58,443 bases of DNA from Myxococcales bacterium (GCA_023954815.1 JAGSHB010000015.1:1-58443); one strand, 5' to 3'. Counted from the first letter of the stretch, positions 7,732-16,756 are shown. Numbers and translations: made by a program. Notes: generated by a model from the sequence alone, not told the origin.

Positions 7732-10215
7732 CTACATCTTCACGTGACTGATCTTCAGGCAGAAGTTCTTGATGCCCGTATCGTTGTAGGTGTTGGCGAT
7801 GTAGCCCTCACTGTGATCGGCGTGGGTCCAACTATGCAGGCCGCCGAAGTACAGGCCGCGAACCGCGAGCTGGTAGTAGGCGTGGTTGTTCCAGCCGCGC
7901 ATGGAGTTCCAGGGTAGGTTGATGAACCCACTCGGGCAGCCGCCATCGTAGCGCCGTTGTTGGAGCGTCGCCGTCGGCTTGCCGTTGGTGATCGGCAGCA
8001 TCTTCCAGCACATGTACTTCACGTAGCTGCTGTGGAAGTGGTTCTGACGGTAGCCCGCCGTGTAGCCCCACGTGTGATGGCCACCCATGTACGACGAGTT
8101 GGCTGTGGCTGTGTTGTAGGCCCAGTTGTCGCTACGAGAGAGGTTGGCTGTCTGCGTCAGGTTCCAACCACTCGGGCAGCCTGCGCTGCTGAAGTGCATG
8201 CCGAGGACCACCGGGAACACACCGTTTTGGGTCTCCACGTCGTCCGTCGTGCCGTAGACGCGGAAGCACACACCGCGCACGTCGTCGCTCTGCCAGTACC
8301 GCCTTTGGCAGCCTTCGCCATCCTCGTTGTAGGCCGTGCAGCCGTAGCTCCACGTGTCGACGTATCCCATGTAAAAGCCTGATTTTCCGGCCTGAAAGTA
8401 GGTGTGGTCGTTGTTGCCGCGCATGTTGTTGTGCGAGATGTAGGTGTACTTGGCCGGGCACTTTCCCTGCTGGTAGGGGCCATCGTAGGCCGCGAGAATG
8501 TGCACGTGGGGCTTGCCGGCGGGCGCCTTGAACTCCTTCCAGCACACCGTCGAGCCGCTGCCGCCGTTGTTGCTGACGTTGTAGCCCTGGTAGATGTAGT
8601 GTTGGCTGTGGCCGTTGCTCTGAGCGCCGCCCATGGTGAGGCCGCTCGAGTTGATGTTGATGTAGACGTAGTTGTTGCTGCCGCGAATCTGGTTGGCGTT
8701 CTGGACGTTCCAGCCTTTGGGGCAGTGGGCGGGGTTGCGCACCGAGATGACACCGAAGTAAGCCGACGCGCTCGATGAGACCAGCGGAGCCACGCTCGGT
8801 GCCGTCGACAGGCCCTTCAGGTCGCCCTTGAGCGTCAAGTCGCCGCCGATGGTGGTGTTCTTGGCCACGTTGACGTCGCCGCCGACGTTCGTGCTACCGC
8901 TGGTGTACTGGTCGCCATTGAGCGCGATCTTCTGGTTGCTCAGTGTCTGAATCGTGATCTTCCAGGTCGCGATCCAGCCGTCGCTCTTCGTCGCGATTTT
9001 GCACCACTTCAGGTCGGCGAGAATCTGCGGCTGGCAGAAGGCCGTATCCGTGACCTTCAATGTCCACAGACCCTGCACGTTGGTGCCGACCATCTTGCCA
9101 ATATCGCCGCTCTTCGGCTTGGCAGTGGGGCTGAACGTCTTCTTGTAGACCTTGTCTTTGGTGGCGCCGCACGGGTCGCACAACGTCCAGCCAACCTTTT
9201 TGTCGTTCGGTGGCAACACCACCATGGAGACCTTGGCGAGGTCGGTATTTTCGACGTGCACGTACATCGAGAACTTCTGCGTGATGCCGATGTTCGGGAA
9301 GATGATGTTGCTGACCGCGTCGCTGCCGGTGTTGTCGGGGATCAGCACCATCTTCTGGGCGGTCTCAATCGTATCGGTGAACTGATTGCTCAGCAGGTCG
9401 TTGCTGATCTCGTTGAGACCGTCTTTCGGCAGCGCGTTCGGGTCCATCGCCTTGACGCACTTCAGGCTGCCGTCAGCGTTGATGCCTTTGACTACGTCGC
9501 CAGCGGTCTTGCATTCGCCCGACGGGGTCTTGATGCCGGTCAGCTTGCTACCGTCACCGATGAAGCTCGTCGCCGTGACGGTTGCCGCGGCGACCGCGCC
9601 CGTGAAGGTGCCGTTCTTTGCCTTGAAGCTAAATCCGCCGAGGTCGATGTTGCCGTCGAACTTCAGCTCTTTGACCGACACACAGCCGGTGCAGGCGAGG
9701 TCCTTGGCCGGGCCACCCTTCGTGGTCGAACCCGCGTAATTGAATCCGACTTTGGCGCCGGAAATTGAGCCGTTGGCGACTTGGCCGGCGCTGATGCAGC
9801 CAGTGCATGTCAGCGAGGAGGCCGTTGCCGCGTTGAGGGCGTAGAGCACGCTGTGGAGTGGGCGCCGGGGAAGCTCTGGGTCGCTGCCGATCTTGATTCC
9901 CAGAAAAGGCGTCGACGTGGAGGTGAGCTTCTTGACGTCCAGCGCTGTCTTGCTGCCGAGCGCCCAGTGGAACTGCCCTTTGGTCAGGGTGATGGACACC
10001 GGGCCTTCAGCCCAAAGCGGGGTCGTGGTCGAACTGTTCGCGTAGATCTTGAACGTGACGCTGTACTTGCCGTCAGCCGCCGCGCCGCCGCCCGACGAGG
10101 TTAAAATTCCCTCAAGCGCGACAGTCTTGGGTACCGCCGCGAAGGCCGAGGCCGACAGGGCCAACACAGCCACCATTGCGGTAAAAATCACCGCTCTGTT
10201 GAAACGCATCGTCAT
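7732..10215 (-). CDS. Secreted P-domain-like surface protein with four C-terminal repeats
   Basis: An 827-residue secreted protein of unknown function. It has a signal peptide (FTAMVAVLALSASAFAA) and then a beta-rich N-terminal domain (YSVTFKIYANSSTT, RRPLHSVLYALNA) seen in myxobacterial surface proteins. A TCTGCISAGQV linker motif occurs twice in variant form. About residues 285-420 resemble the P/Homo-B jelly roll of proprotein convertases (IPDNTGSDAVSNI, VLPPNDKKVGW, GLWTLKVTDTAFC). Four C-terminal units of roughly 80-95 residues follow, beginning CPKGWN, CPAKYTY, CPSGWN and CPSGFIN. It is a clear paralogue of the protein at 12159-13874. Start ATG 10215 has GGGAGAGG just upstream; the frame runs on to 10428 without supporting signals. 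Confidence 0.75.
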   Translation of the reverse strand: MTMRFNRAVIFTAMVAVLALSASAFAAVPKTVALEGILTSSGGGAAADGKYSVTFKIYANSSTTTPLWAEGPVSITLTKGQFHWALGSKTALDVKKLTSTSTPFLGIKIGSDPELPRRPLHSVLYALNAATASSLTCTGCISAGQVANGSISGAKVGFNYAGSTTKGGPAKDLACTGCVSVKELKFDGNIDLGGFSFKAKNGTFTGAVAAATVTATSFIGDGSKLTGIKTPSGECKTAGDVVKGINADGSLKCVKAMDPNALPKDGLNEISNDLLSNQFTDTIETAQKMVLIPDNTGSDAVSNIIFPNIGITQKFSMYVHVENTDLAKVSMVVLPPNDKKVGWTLCDPCGATKDKVYKKTFSPTAKPKSGDIGKMVGTNVQGLWTLKVTDTAFCQPQILADLKWCKIATKSDGWIATWKITIQTLSNQKIALNGDQYTSGSTNVGGDVNVAKNTTIGGDLTLKGDLKGLSTAPSVAPLVSSSASAYFGVISVRNPAHCPKGWNVQNANQIRGSNNYVYININSSGLTMGGAQSNGHSQHYIYQGYNVSNNGGSGSTVCWKEFKAPAGKPHVHILAAYDGPYQQGKCPAKYTYISHNNMRGNNDHTYFQAGKSGFYMGYVDTWSYGCTAYNEDGEGCQRRYWQSDDVRGVCFRVYGTTDDVETQNGVFPVVLGMHFSSAGCPSGWNLTQTANLSRSDNWAYNTATANSSYMGGHHTWGYTAGYRQNHFHSSYVKYMCWKMLPITNGKPTATLQQRRYDGGCPSGFINLPWNSMRGWNNHAYYQLAVRGLYFGGLHSWTHADHSEGYIANTYNDTGIKNFCLKISHVKM
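7740..8740 (-). repeat. Four degenerate tandem protein repeats in the surface protein
   Basis: Within the C-terminal 330 residues of the 7732-10215 product, four units each start with a C-P-x-x-(W/Y/F) motif. They continue through N-x-x-R-(G/S)-x-(N/D)-(N/H) to a (L/F/Y)-x-(M/F)-G-G/Y motif and a W-or-H-rich stretch (HHTWGYTAG, LHSWTHADH). Unit starts are near 8725, 8465, 8180 and 7938. Divergence is high, so these are old duplications and not recent DNA repeats. A carbohydrate- or ligand-binding role is only a guess. Confidence 0.6.
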
Positions 10216-10245
10216 ATTCCTCTCCCTTTTCAATCCGACCCTCTC

Positions 10246-10275
10246 AACATACAACAATCCACGACCACGATGCAA
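10246..10275 (-). promoter_or_regulatory. Candidate promoter for the 10215 gene
   Basis: On the minus strand, TTGCAT (10275-10270) and TATGTT (10251-10246) are separated by 18 nt, resembling -35/-10 boxes. Transcription would start about 25 nt before the ATG at 10215. It lies in the 240-bp divergent gap between two surface-protein genes. Pattern matching only. Confidence 0.35.
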
Positions 10276-10406
10276 AGGCGCTTCGTTTGCAGGGATATGC
10301 GGCACGTCTCGCGTCGTCCCCGTGCTATCGACTGGATGGCAGCGGACATGTAGCGATCGGGCGTGACGGATCTGGAGGGGGGATTGCCACCACATCTGAC
10401 ACGCGG

Positions 10407-10435
10407 TTGCGAGTGGTCGAGGTGACACCTATGCT
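10407..10435 (+). promoter_or_regulatory. Candidate promoter for the 10456 gene
   Basis: TTGCGA (10407-10412) and TATGCT (10430-10435) are separated by 17 nt, with the ATG of the lipoprotein gene at 10456 preceded by GGGGG. The boxes resemble those of the opposing candidate promoter at 10246-10275, so the two genes may share sigma-factor use. Pattern matching only. Confidence 0.35.
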
Positions 10436-10455
10436 CAGGGTCATCGGGGGCGCGT

Positions 10456-12141
10456 ATGAGGTTGAGTCGGTTCGGTGTGGTTGCTTTGAGTGTCGCATTC
10501 CTGAGTGGATGTGGTGGCGAAGATCCAAAACCGTCCGGGACGACGGCGGCGGACACTGGGATCTCGTTTGGGTTTGACACAGGCAGTGTCTCAGACGTCG
10601 GAGAGGACACCGACTCCTGCCCGGGCGGCGCAGGGTGCGAGTGCTCCGGCAACGAGGACTGCGATCTTGCGGTTTGTCTAGCAACGAAAGACGGCAGCAA
10701 GTGCGCCGCCGCGTGCACCGACAGCAGCTCGTGTGAGAGCGGGCAGGCTTGCACCACGGTGACCACCGCAGGAGGAGACTCGCCGACCGTGTGCGTCGAC
10801 GCGGCCGTTCATCTTTGTGACCCATGCAAATCCAACAGCAGCTGCGGCGCGCCTGGTGCTGCGGGGGCGAAGTGTGTGCAACGTGGGGACGACGGCAGTT
10901 TTTGCGGCGTCGCTTGCGGAGACGGCGCCTGTCCGAGCGGAACGACCTGCCAAGATGTGAAAGATATCGAAGGCAAGGCGGTTAAACAGTGCATGCCCGC
11001 AGATGGGGCCGCTTGCACCTGCAGCCCACTGGCGATCGCCAACGAATTATCGACGGCGTGCGGTGGCGAAAAAGGCTGCGCTGGCGTTCGCGCCTGTCTG
11101 GCAGACGGAAAGGAAGGCGCTCCAAAGGGCGGCGGATTGTCGAGCTGCCTGGGCGCGAAGTCGTCGGCGAAAGAGTCCTGCAACGGCACGGATGACGACT
11201 GTGACGGCCAAACCGACGAAGACACCACCTGTGACGACGACAACGCTTGCACCATCGACGCGTGCGAGGCTGGCAAGTGCAGTCACACCAAGAATGCGGC
11301 TGCTTGTGATGACGGGGATGCGTGCACCGAGAATGACTCGTGTGCCACCGGAACCTGTGTCGGCACTAAGAAAGCCTGCGACGACAACAACACTTGCACG
11401 ACGGATGCCTGTGACATGAAGACTGGGTGTAGCCACGCGCCAGCGCAGACCGGCAGCTGCGATGACGGCGATGTCTGCACCTCGGACGACAAATGCACCG
11501 CTGGCAAGTGCGCCGGTACGGCTAAAGATTGTGACGACAACAATGCCTGCACGGCCGATAGCTGTGCAGCTGGAACATGTACCAACAAGGCCTCAACTGG
11601 CTCCTGCGACGATGGCAATCCGTGTACGGAGGGCGATTTGTGCGGCACAGACAGCGGCAGTGGCCAGGTCGCCTGCCTGCCTGGCAAGACCAAATCCTGC
11701 GACGACAGCAATCCCTGTACCAAGGATACGTGCGATAAGGTCTTGGGCTGTGTGGGGACGGTAGATGTGAGCATCACCCAGCCTTGCTACACCGCCGCAC
11801 CCAAAACCAAGGGCGTCGGTGAATGCACCAGTGGCACTCAGGCCTGTAAGACCGGTGGTGGCTTTGGCGCCTGCACCGGGGAGGTCGTGCCGGCGCTCAA
11901 AGAGATCTGCAACACCCTAGACGACGACTGCAACGGCAAAACGGACGACAACTGCACCGGTGGCGGCGCGCCCGTTTTGGTCTGGCGCCTCGGATCTTCA
12001 ACGATTTCTGGCGGAAATGGCTCGGGCGTACAAGCGCGCATCTTCCTCGGCGGCGATGGGTTTGGGAGCGGGCCAGTGGCGGGTGCAAGTACCACGGTGG
12101 AGATCGGTTTTTATGCATGGCTGGCGTCATGGCTGAAGTGA
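10456..12141 (+). CDS. Cys-rich lipoprotein with MopE motifs and alternating A/B repeats
   Basis: A 561-residue lipoprotein (lipobox FLSGC, lipidated Cys19), predicted to be exported and membrane-anchored. Residues about 50-185 form a Cys-rich module shared with the lipoprotein at 37050 (C-x-P-C then GxxCGxAC, CPxGxxC, KQCxP). A MopE-type motif ESCNGTDDDCDGQTDED lies near 241, and a variant, ICNTLDDDCNGKTDDNC, near 485. Between them are seven DDxNxCT repeats strictly alternating between C-x5-C-x4-C and C-x5-C-x5-C spacing. About 60 cysteine-free residues end the protein. MopE motifs are known from metal-binding surface proteins; the function here is unknown. It is followed after 17 bp by the P-domain paralogue, so the two are probably co-transcribed. 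Confidence 0.8.
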   Translation: MRLSRFGVVALSVAFLSGCGGEDPKPSGTTAADTGISFGFDTGSVSDVGEDTDSCPGGAGCECSGNEDCDLAVCLATKDGSKCAAACTDSSSCESGQACTTVTTAGGDSPTVCVDAAVHLCDPCKSNSSCGAPGAAGAKCVQRGDDGSFCGVACGDGACPSGTTCQDVKDIEGKAVKQCMPADGAACTCSPLAIANELSTACGGEKGCAGVRACLADGKEGAPKGGGLSSCLGAKSSAKESCNGTDDDCDGQTDEDTTCDDDNACTIDACEAGKCSHTKNAAACDDGDACTENDSCATGTCVGTKKACDDNNTCTTDACDMKTGCSHAPAQTGSCDDGDVCTSDDKCTAGKCAGTAKDCDDNNACTADSCAAGTCTNKASTGSCDDGNPCTEGDLCGTDSGSGQVACLPGKTKSCDDSNPCTKDTCDKVLGCVGTVDVSITQPCYTAAPKTKGVGECTSGTQACKTGGGFGACTGEVVPALKEICNTLDDDCNGKTDDNCTGGGAPVLVWRLGSSTISGGNGSGVQARIFLGGDGFGSGPVAGASTTVEIGFYAWLASWLK

Positions 12142-12158
12142 CACTGGTCGGAGGATTT

Positions 12159-13874
12159 ATGCCTAAGAAGATCGCGATATTGGTTCTGGTTGGTTTCGTG
12201 CTGGGCGCCGTTCCGGCGTACGCTGGCGCACCGTCGACGCTGCTCTATGAGGGCGCGCTAACGACGGCGACGGGGGCGGCGGCTCCCTCTGGCAACTACA
12301 ACATCACCTTCAAGTTGTACGCCACGGAGGCCGGGCAAACACCGTTTTATACGGAAGCTGCCAAGGTGGCGGTGGCGGGTGGGCGCTTGAGTCACACGCT
12401 CGGTGCGAGCACGGCGCTCAATCTGCAGACGCTCGCTGGCGCGTCGCAGGTGTGGGTCGGCGTGACCGTCGGCAACAATAAGGAGCAGAAACGTCGGCAG
12501 CTGCACTCGGTCGCCTACGCACTGCACGCCAAGCAGGCCGAGCTGGCGCTGGGCCTGGCTTGCACCGGTTGCGTCAAAGCCTCCTCATTGAAGTGGGATA
12601 GCAACATCGACCTCGCTGGCAATAGCATCAAGGCGCAGCAGCTCACAGCCAAGAACGTCACCAGCCAGACAGTGGTTGCCCAAGAGTTCATCGGCGATGG
12701 CAGCAAGTTGACGGGCATTAAAACGCCAGCCGGCTCGTGCCCAAGCGGGCAATTTGTCACCGGTATCGACCAGGGAGGCAACCTGGTCTGCAAAGCCTCC
12801 GGCGTCTCTGGCGGAGCGCTAGCGCAGGTCTCCAATGGCGCGTTGAGCAACGAGTTTTCCGAAGTATTCAACGCGCCGACGAAGAACATCCCTATCCCTG
12901 ACAATACCGGCCTCGATGCTTTGAGCACCATCAAGATGCCCAGCGTCGGCACCGCCCAGAAGTTGACGTTGAAGATCGAGTTAACCAACTCCGACCTGAG
13001 CAACCTATCGATTGTCCTGCTGCCGCCCAATGACAAAAAGGTCGGCTACGTCGTCTGTGATCCGTGTGGCCCGAACGACAGTGTGAAGACCTTCAGCAAG
13101 AGCTACAGCGCCAAGCTGCACAAGGGTGATTTGAGCGTTTGGGCTGGAAAGAATCCGCAGGGGTTCTGGAATCTCAAGGTGAAGGACACCGCCCTGTGCG
13201 CCATCAATAAGCAGGGCAACCAGGCGCTGTGTGATGCGAAGAAGTCGACCGACGGCCTGCTGAAGAACTGGAGCCTGTCCGTCAATACAGTCAGCAACAC
13301 CGATGTGCTGGTCGCCGGCACCTTGGTGGCTCAGGGTGGCGTCCAGGTCGGTGCGACCTCGGCTCCCTGCACCGCCAAGCGCAAAGGCGCGCTGCGCTAT
13401 CTCGACGGCGATGGCCTGCAGGTCTGCAACGGCACGTCTTGGTCGAGCGCGGTGGGCTCCAAGGTCATCCACTTTCTGGGTACGTGTACCTCATCTGGCA
13501 GCTCCAGCACGCGCACGTTCTGCCTCAACAAGACCCTCGCCAACACCGCCAGCGCCTACCTCACCGTGTCCAAGACCAACTCGGGCAGCGCCACGGACTT
13601 CAACACGGGGCGGGTGGTGTTCAAGAAGAAGGGGTACTACCGCGTGACCTTCAACCAACGCAGCCGCGGCAGTATGCAGGCTTGGATGTACAAGAACGGC
13701 AGCCAGATTCAGTACTTCTATCACCAGAACTACAGCAGCTACTACGGCAGTATGAGTCACAGCCGGATCATCTGGTTCGATGTGAACAACTACTTCAACA
13801 TCAAGTTCTACAGCAACTACAACGCCTGGTACGCCAACGACACGACGCTCGAAGTGGAGTTCTTGGGCTTATAG
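12159..13874 (+). CDS. Secreted P-domain-like surface protein, paralogue with C1q-like C-terminus
   Basis: A 571-residue secreted protein. A signal peptide (ILVLVGFVLGAVPAYA) is followed by the same N-terminal domain as the 7732-10215 product (YNITFKLYATEAG, RRQLHSVAYALHA), the LACTGCVKASSLKWD linker, and EFIGDGSKLTGIKTP, which is nearly identical in both. The P/Homo-B-like domain is at about 243-350 (IPDNTGLDALSTI, LPPNDKKVGY, GFWNLKVKDTALC). The last 130 residues (GRVVFKKKGYYRVTFNQR, many aromatic residues) look like a C1q/TNF-type jelly roll instead of the fourfold repeats of its paralogue. Function is unknown; surface display or adhesion is likely. Start ATG 12159 has GGAGGA 3-4 nt upstream. 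Confidence 0.75.
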   Translation: MPKKIAILVLVGFVLGAVPAYAGAPSTLLYEGALTTATGAAAPSGNYNITFKLYATEAGQTPFYTEAAKVAVAGGRLSHTLGASTALNLQTLAGASQVWVGVTVGNNKEQKRRQLHSVAYALHAKQAELALGLACTGCVKASSLKWDSNIDLAGNSIKAQQLTAKNVTSQTVVAQEFIGDGSKLTGIKTPAGSCPSGQFVTGIDQGGNLVCKASGVSGGALAQVSNGALSNEFSEVFNAPTKNIPIPDNTGLDALSTIKMPSVGTAQKLTLKIELTNSDLSNLSIVLLPPNDKKVGYVVCDPCGPNDSVKTFSKSYSAKLHKGDLSVWAGKNPQGFWNLKVKDTALCAINKQGNQALCDAKKSTDGLLKNWSLSVNTVSNTDVLVAGTLVAQGGVQVGATSAPCTAKRKGALRYLDGDGLQVCNGTSWSSAVGSKVIHFLGTCTSSGSSSTRTFCLNKTLANTASAYLTVSKTNSGSATDFNTGRVVFKKKGYYRVTFNQRSRGSMQAWMYKNGSQIQYFYHQNYSSYYGSMSHSRIIWFDVNNYFNIKFYSNYNAWYANDTTLEVEFLGL

Positions 13875-14027
13875 CTTGAATTTACGACGTTTTCGCTGTG
13901 GTTGGGCTGCCGGTTATCTCAGTTGTAGGCGTACGTGCCGGCGGGATGCACGCGGTGGGGCAGTGTGCTATCCGTTCCCTCAGCGATGTCAGCTGACCTG
14001 TCGGCTGCAGTTCGCGGAGGAGCGCAC

Positions 14028-15299
14028 GTGGAATCGACTGACTATCTCATCGTTGGCGCCGGCGTCTCGGGGCTCAGCGTCGCAAACTTTCTGCCCAAAG
14101 GCGCGGATTGGCGCTGCGTGGAGCAGCTGCACGAGGCCGGCGGATATTGCCGCACCATCAAGCAAGACGGCTTTGTCTGGGACTTCAGCGGTCACTTCTT
14201 TCACTTTCGTCACCCTGACATCGAGCAGTTTCTCAGAGACCGCATGCCGTCAGACGAGGTGTTCCGGGTCGACAAGTCGAGTTCGATTCTGTTTAAGGGT
14301 CGGCGGGTCGACTTTCCGTTCCAGAAGAACATCCACCAGCTGCCGCAAGACGACTTCATCGAGTGTCTGCACGACCTCTACTTTCGCGAGGGCGACCCAG
14401 ATACAGCCGAGACTTTTGAGCAGATGCTCTACGCCAAGCTGGGCCGCGGCATCACGGAGAAGTTTCTCAAGCCCTACAACGAAAAGCTCTACGCCTGCGA
14501 TCTGTCGACGCTCGACAAAGACGCCATGGGCCGGTTTTTCCCCCACGCGGACATCGAAGACATCATTCGGAATATGCGGTTTCCAGACAACAGCAGCTAC
14601 AACGCGCACTTCACCTATCCAAAGGGCGGCGCCATGGAGTATGTGCGCGCGCTGCTCCACGACCTCGACGATGAGCGCATCGCCTACAATGAGCGGCTGA
14701 TTTCCGTCGATCTACAGACCAAGACCGCCCGCACCACCGAGCGCGAGATTCGCTTTAAGCACCTCGTGAGCGCCGTGCCCTTCCCGAAGATGCTGGACCT
14801 GTGCGGGGTCGAGTACGACGAGGATCTGTACACCTGGAATAAAGTGCTGGTCTACAATCTGGGCTTCGACAAGAAGGGCCAGACGCAAGATCATTGGGTC
14901 TACATTCCTGAGCGCGACAAGGTGTTTTACCGGGTCGGTTTTTACGACAACATCTTCCAGACGCCGCGGATGAGCCTGTACATCGAGATTGGTCTGGAGC
15001 CGAACGCCGAAGTCGATATCGAGGGTACGCTGCCGCGGGTTTTGGCCGATTTGGAGCGCGCCGGCATCACGGACGGCCATCAGCTGGTGAGTCATCACTC
15101 CATCGTGCTCGACCCGGCGTATGTGCACGTCAACGGCCCGAGTCAGGCGGATTTCCGGGTAAAGCACGCGGAGCTGACGGCGCAGGGCGTTCACTGCATC
15201 GGTCGGTACGGTGGATGGAAATACTGCAGCATTGAGGACAATATCCTCGAAGCGCGCGCACTGGCGACGCAGTTTACCCCCGCCTCGGATGACATCTGA
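14028..15299 (+). CDS. FAD-dependent oxidoreductase (UDP-galactopyranose mutase / protoporphyrinogen oxidase-like)
   Basis: A 423-residue flavoprotein with an N-terminal dinucleotide-binding motif ([18 protein letters not shown], residues 6-23) and an amine-oxidase-type fold. Motifs such as [29 protein letters not shown] and the C-terminal [16 protein letters not shown] are typical of the UDP-galactopyranose-mutase-like/NAD(P)-binding family linked to cell-envelope sugars. The exact reaction is unknown. Start GTG 14028 is chosen because GGAGGAG lies 5 nt before it; the frame extends to 13935 with no support. Its stop overlaps the thyA start by one base (TGATG), so translation is coupled to thyA, an unusual partner. 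Confidence 0.8.
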   Translation: MESTDYLIVGAGVSGLSVANFLPKGADWRCVEQLHEAGGYCRTIKQDGFVWDFSGHFFHFRHPDIEQFLRDRMPSDEVFRVDKSSSILFKGRRVDFPFQKNIHQLPQDDFIECLHDLYFREGDPDTAETFEQMLYAKLGRGITEKFLKPYNEKLYACDLSTLDKDAMGRFFPHADIEDIIRNMRFPDNSSYNAHFTYPKGGAMEYVRALLHDLDDERIAYNERLISVDLQTKTARTTEREIRFKHLVSAVPFPKMLDLCGVEYDEDLYTWNKVLVYNLGFDKKGQTQDHWVYIPERDKVFYRVGFYDNIFQTPRMSLYIEIGLEPNAEVDIEGTLPRVLADLERAGITDGHQLVSHHSIVLDPAYVHVNGPSQADFRVKHAELTAQGVHCIGRYGGWKYCSIEDNILEARALATQFTPASDDI

Positions 15300-16093
15300 T
15301 GAAGACCTATCTCGATCTCATGGCGCGCGTGCTCGAAGAAGGTACCGCCAAGTCAGACCGCACTGGTACGGGGACGCTCAGCCTGTTCGGCGCGCAGTGT
15401 CGCTACGATTTGAGCGCCGGTTTTCCCCTGGTGACCACCAAGAAAGTCCACCTCAAGAGCATCTTGTACGAGCTGCTGTGGTTCTTGCGTGGTGAGACGA
15501 ACGCGCGCTGGCTCAATGAGCGCGGTGTGTCGATTTGGGATGAGTGGGCAGCGCCCGACGGTGACCTCGGTCCCGTGTATGGCGCTCAGTGGCGCTCCTG
15601 GCGCGGCGCCGACGGGCAGGTCGTCGACCAGATCCAGCAACTCGTCGACCAGATTGGCACCAACCCGGACTCTCGCCGTCTCATCGTCAGCGCGTGGAAC
15701 GTCGCCGAGCTGCCGAAGATGGCGCTGCCGCCGTGCCACCTGCTGTTTCAATTTTACGTGGCTGAGGGTCGCTTGAGCTGCCAGCTCTACCAGCGCAGTG
15801 CGGATCTGTTCCTGGGCGTGCCCTTCAACATCGCCAGCTATGCCGCGCTGACCTTGATGGTGGCGCAGGTCTGTGGGCTGGAGCCAGGCGACTTTGTTCA
15901 TACGTTCGGCGACGTGCACCTGTACAACAACCATCTGCCCCAGGCGCGCTTGCAGCTGAGCCGAAAGCCTCAAGCCCTACCGACGTTGCACCTCGACCCA
16001 TCTGTGACCCGCCTGGACGATTTCACGTACGAGCATTTCCGCCTCGACGGCTACAAACCCCATCCGCGCATTCGTGCCGCCGTGGCGGTCTGA
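15299..16093 (+). CDS. thyA: Thymidylate synthase ThyA
   Basis: A 264-residue thymidylate synthase, the same length as the E. coli enzyme. It methylates dUMP to dTMP using 5,10-methylene-tetrahydrofolate, producing dihydrofolate. Seen motifs are [16 protein letters not shown] and [20 protein letters not shown] followed by [10 protein letters not shown] with the catalytic cysteine, then [20 protein letters not shown] and [11 protein letters not shown]. The conserved C-terminal end (IRAAVAV) is intact. It sits between the flavoprotein (1-nt overlap) and folA (8 bp gap), forming a dTMP/folate operon in which FolA recycles the dihydrofolate. Confidence 0.98.
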   Translation: MKTYLDLMARVLEEGTAKSDRTGTGTLSLFGAQCRYDLSAGFPLVTTKKVHLKSILYELLWFLRGETNARWLNERGVSIWDEWAAPDGDLGPVYGAQWRSWRGADGQVVDQIQQLVDQIGTNPDSRRLIVSAWNVAELPKMALPPCHLLFQFYVAEGRLSCQLYQRSADLFLGVPFNIASYAALTLMVAQVCGLEPGDFVHTFGDVHLYNNHLPQARLQLSRKPQALPTLHLDPSVTRLDDFTYEHFRLDGYKPHPRIRAAVAV

Positions 16094-16101
16094 GGTGAGC
16101 C

Positions 16102-16650
16102 ATGTTTGACGGCATCCGGGTCTCAGCCATCGCCGCAGTCGCTGAAAACGGGGTCATCGGCGTGAACGGTGACCTGCCTTGGCATCTGCCCGAAGACTTG
16201 CGCTGGTTCAAGCGGGTGACGCGCAAACATGCCGTTATTATGGGTAGAAAGACGTGGGATAGCTTGCGAAAGCCGCTGCCCAAACGCCTCAACATCGTCT
16301 TGAGCCGGTCCCTGGAGCTCGATATTCCTGGTGTCGCGGTCGCGCGAACCGTGAACGAGGCGCTGGCCTTGGCAGAGGCGTGGGAGACGGCGGCCCTGGA
16401 GGCTGGGCGCATCGATGAACGGGAGATCATGATTGTCGGCGGCGGCGGGATCTACGCTGCCTGTTGGCCCTGGGTCGACCGCTTCTATCGGACGGAAGTC
16501 TCCGCATCTCCAGCGGGCGACGCCAGATTCCCCGAAGTCGATCTCACGTCTTTCGTCCTGACCAAGACCATCGCGGGTGACGACGGCGCGGCGCTGGTCT
16601 ATCGATTTCAGATTTTGGACCGAGCGGTCTCAGGGTCTGGACAGGCCTGA
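16102..16650 (+). CDS. folA: Dihydrofolate reductase FolA
   Basis: A 182-residue dihydrofolate reductase that reduces the dihydrofolate made by ThyA to tetrahydrofolate with NADPH. Typical motifs: ISAIAAVAENGVIGVNGDLP, WHLPEDLRWFKRVTRKHAV (active-site acid in the L-P-E-D segment), IMGRKTWDSL, and IMIVGGGGIYAACWPWVDRFY. The C-terminus is ordinary. GAGGTGA lies 5 nt before ATG 16102. It is the last gene of the flavoprotein-thyA-folA operon. Confidence 0.97.
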   Translation: MFDGIRVSAIAAVAENGVIGVNGDLPWHLPEDLRWFKRVTRKHAVIMGRKTWDSLRKPLPKRLNIVLSRSLELDIPGVAVARTVNEALALAEAWETAALEAGRIDEREIMIVGGGGIYAACWPWVDRFYRTEVSASPAGDARFPEVDLTSFVLTKTIAGDDGAALVYRFQILDRAVSGSGQA

Positions 16651-16724
16651 CCGAGCACGGCCCAAAGTCGGACCCTCGTGCCATGCAGTGCACGCCCCCC
16701 CCAAAAAAAAAGCGCCACGACCAA

Positions 16725-16756
16725 CGCTTCGCATTTCCCCCCGAAAATACGAAGCG
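16725..16756 (-). terminator. Candidate stem-loop terminator
   Basis: CGCTTCGCATTT (16725-16736) pairs with AAATACGAAGCG (16745-16756) in a 12-bp stem with one mismatch and an 8-nt C-rich loop. On the minus strand the A9 tract at 16703-16711 gives a U9 run about 13 nt after the stem. That is further than in a textbook terminator but would suit transcripts arriving from the ferritin-like gene, 410 bp upstream. Confidence 0.4.

Noticed and set aside
16695-16711. C8A9 tract as a phase-variation switch
   Set aside because: It is not inside or just upstream of a convincing gene, so no switched product can be proposed. It could also be a sequencing-error hotspot.
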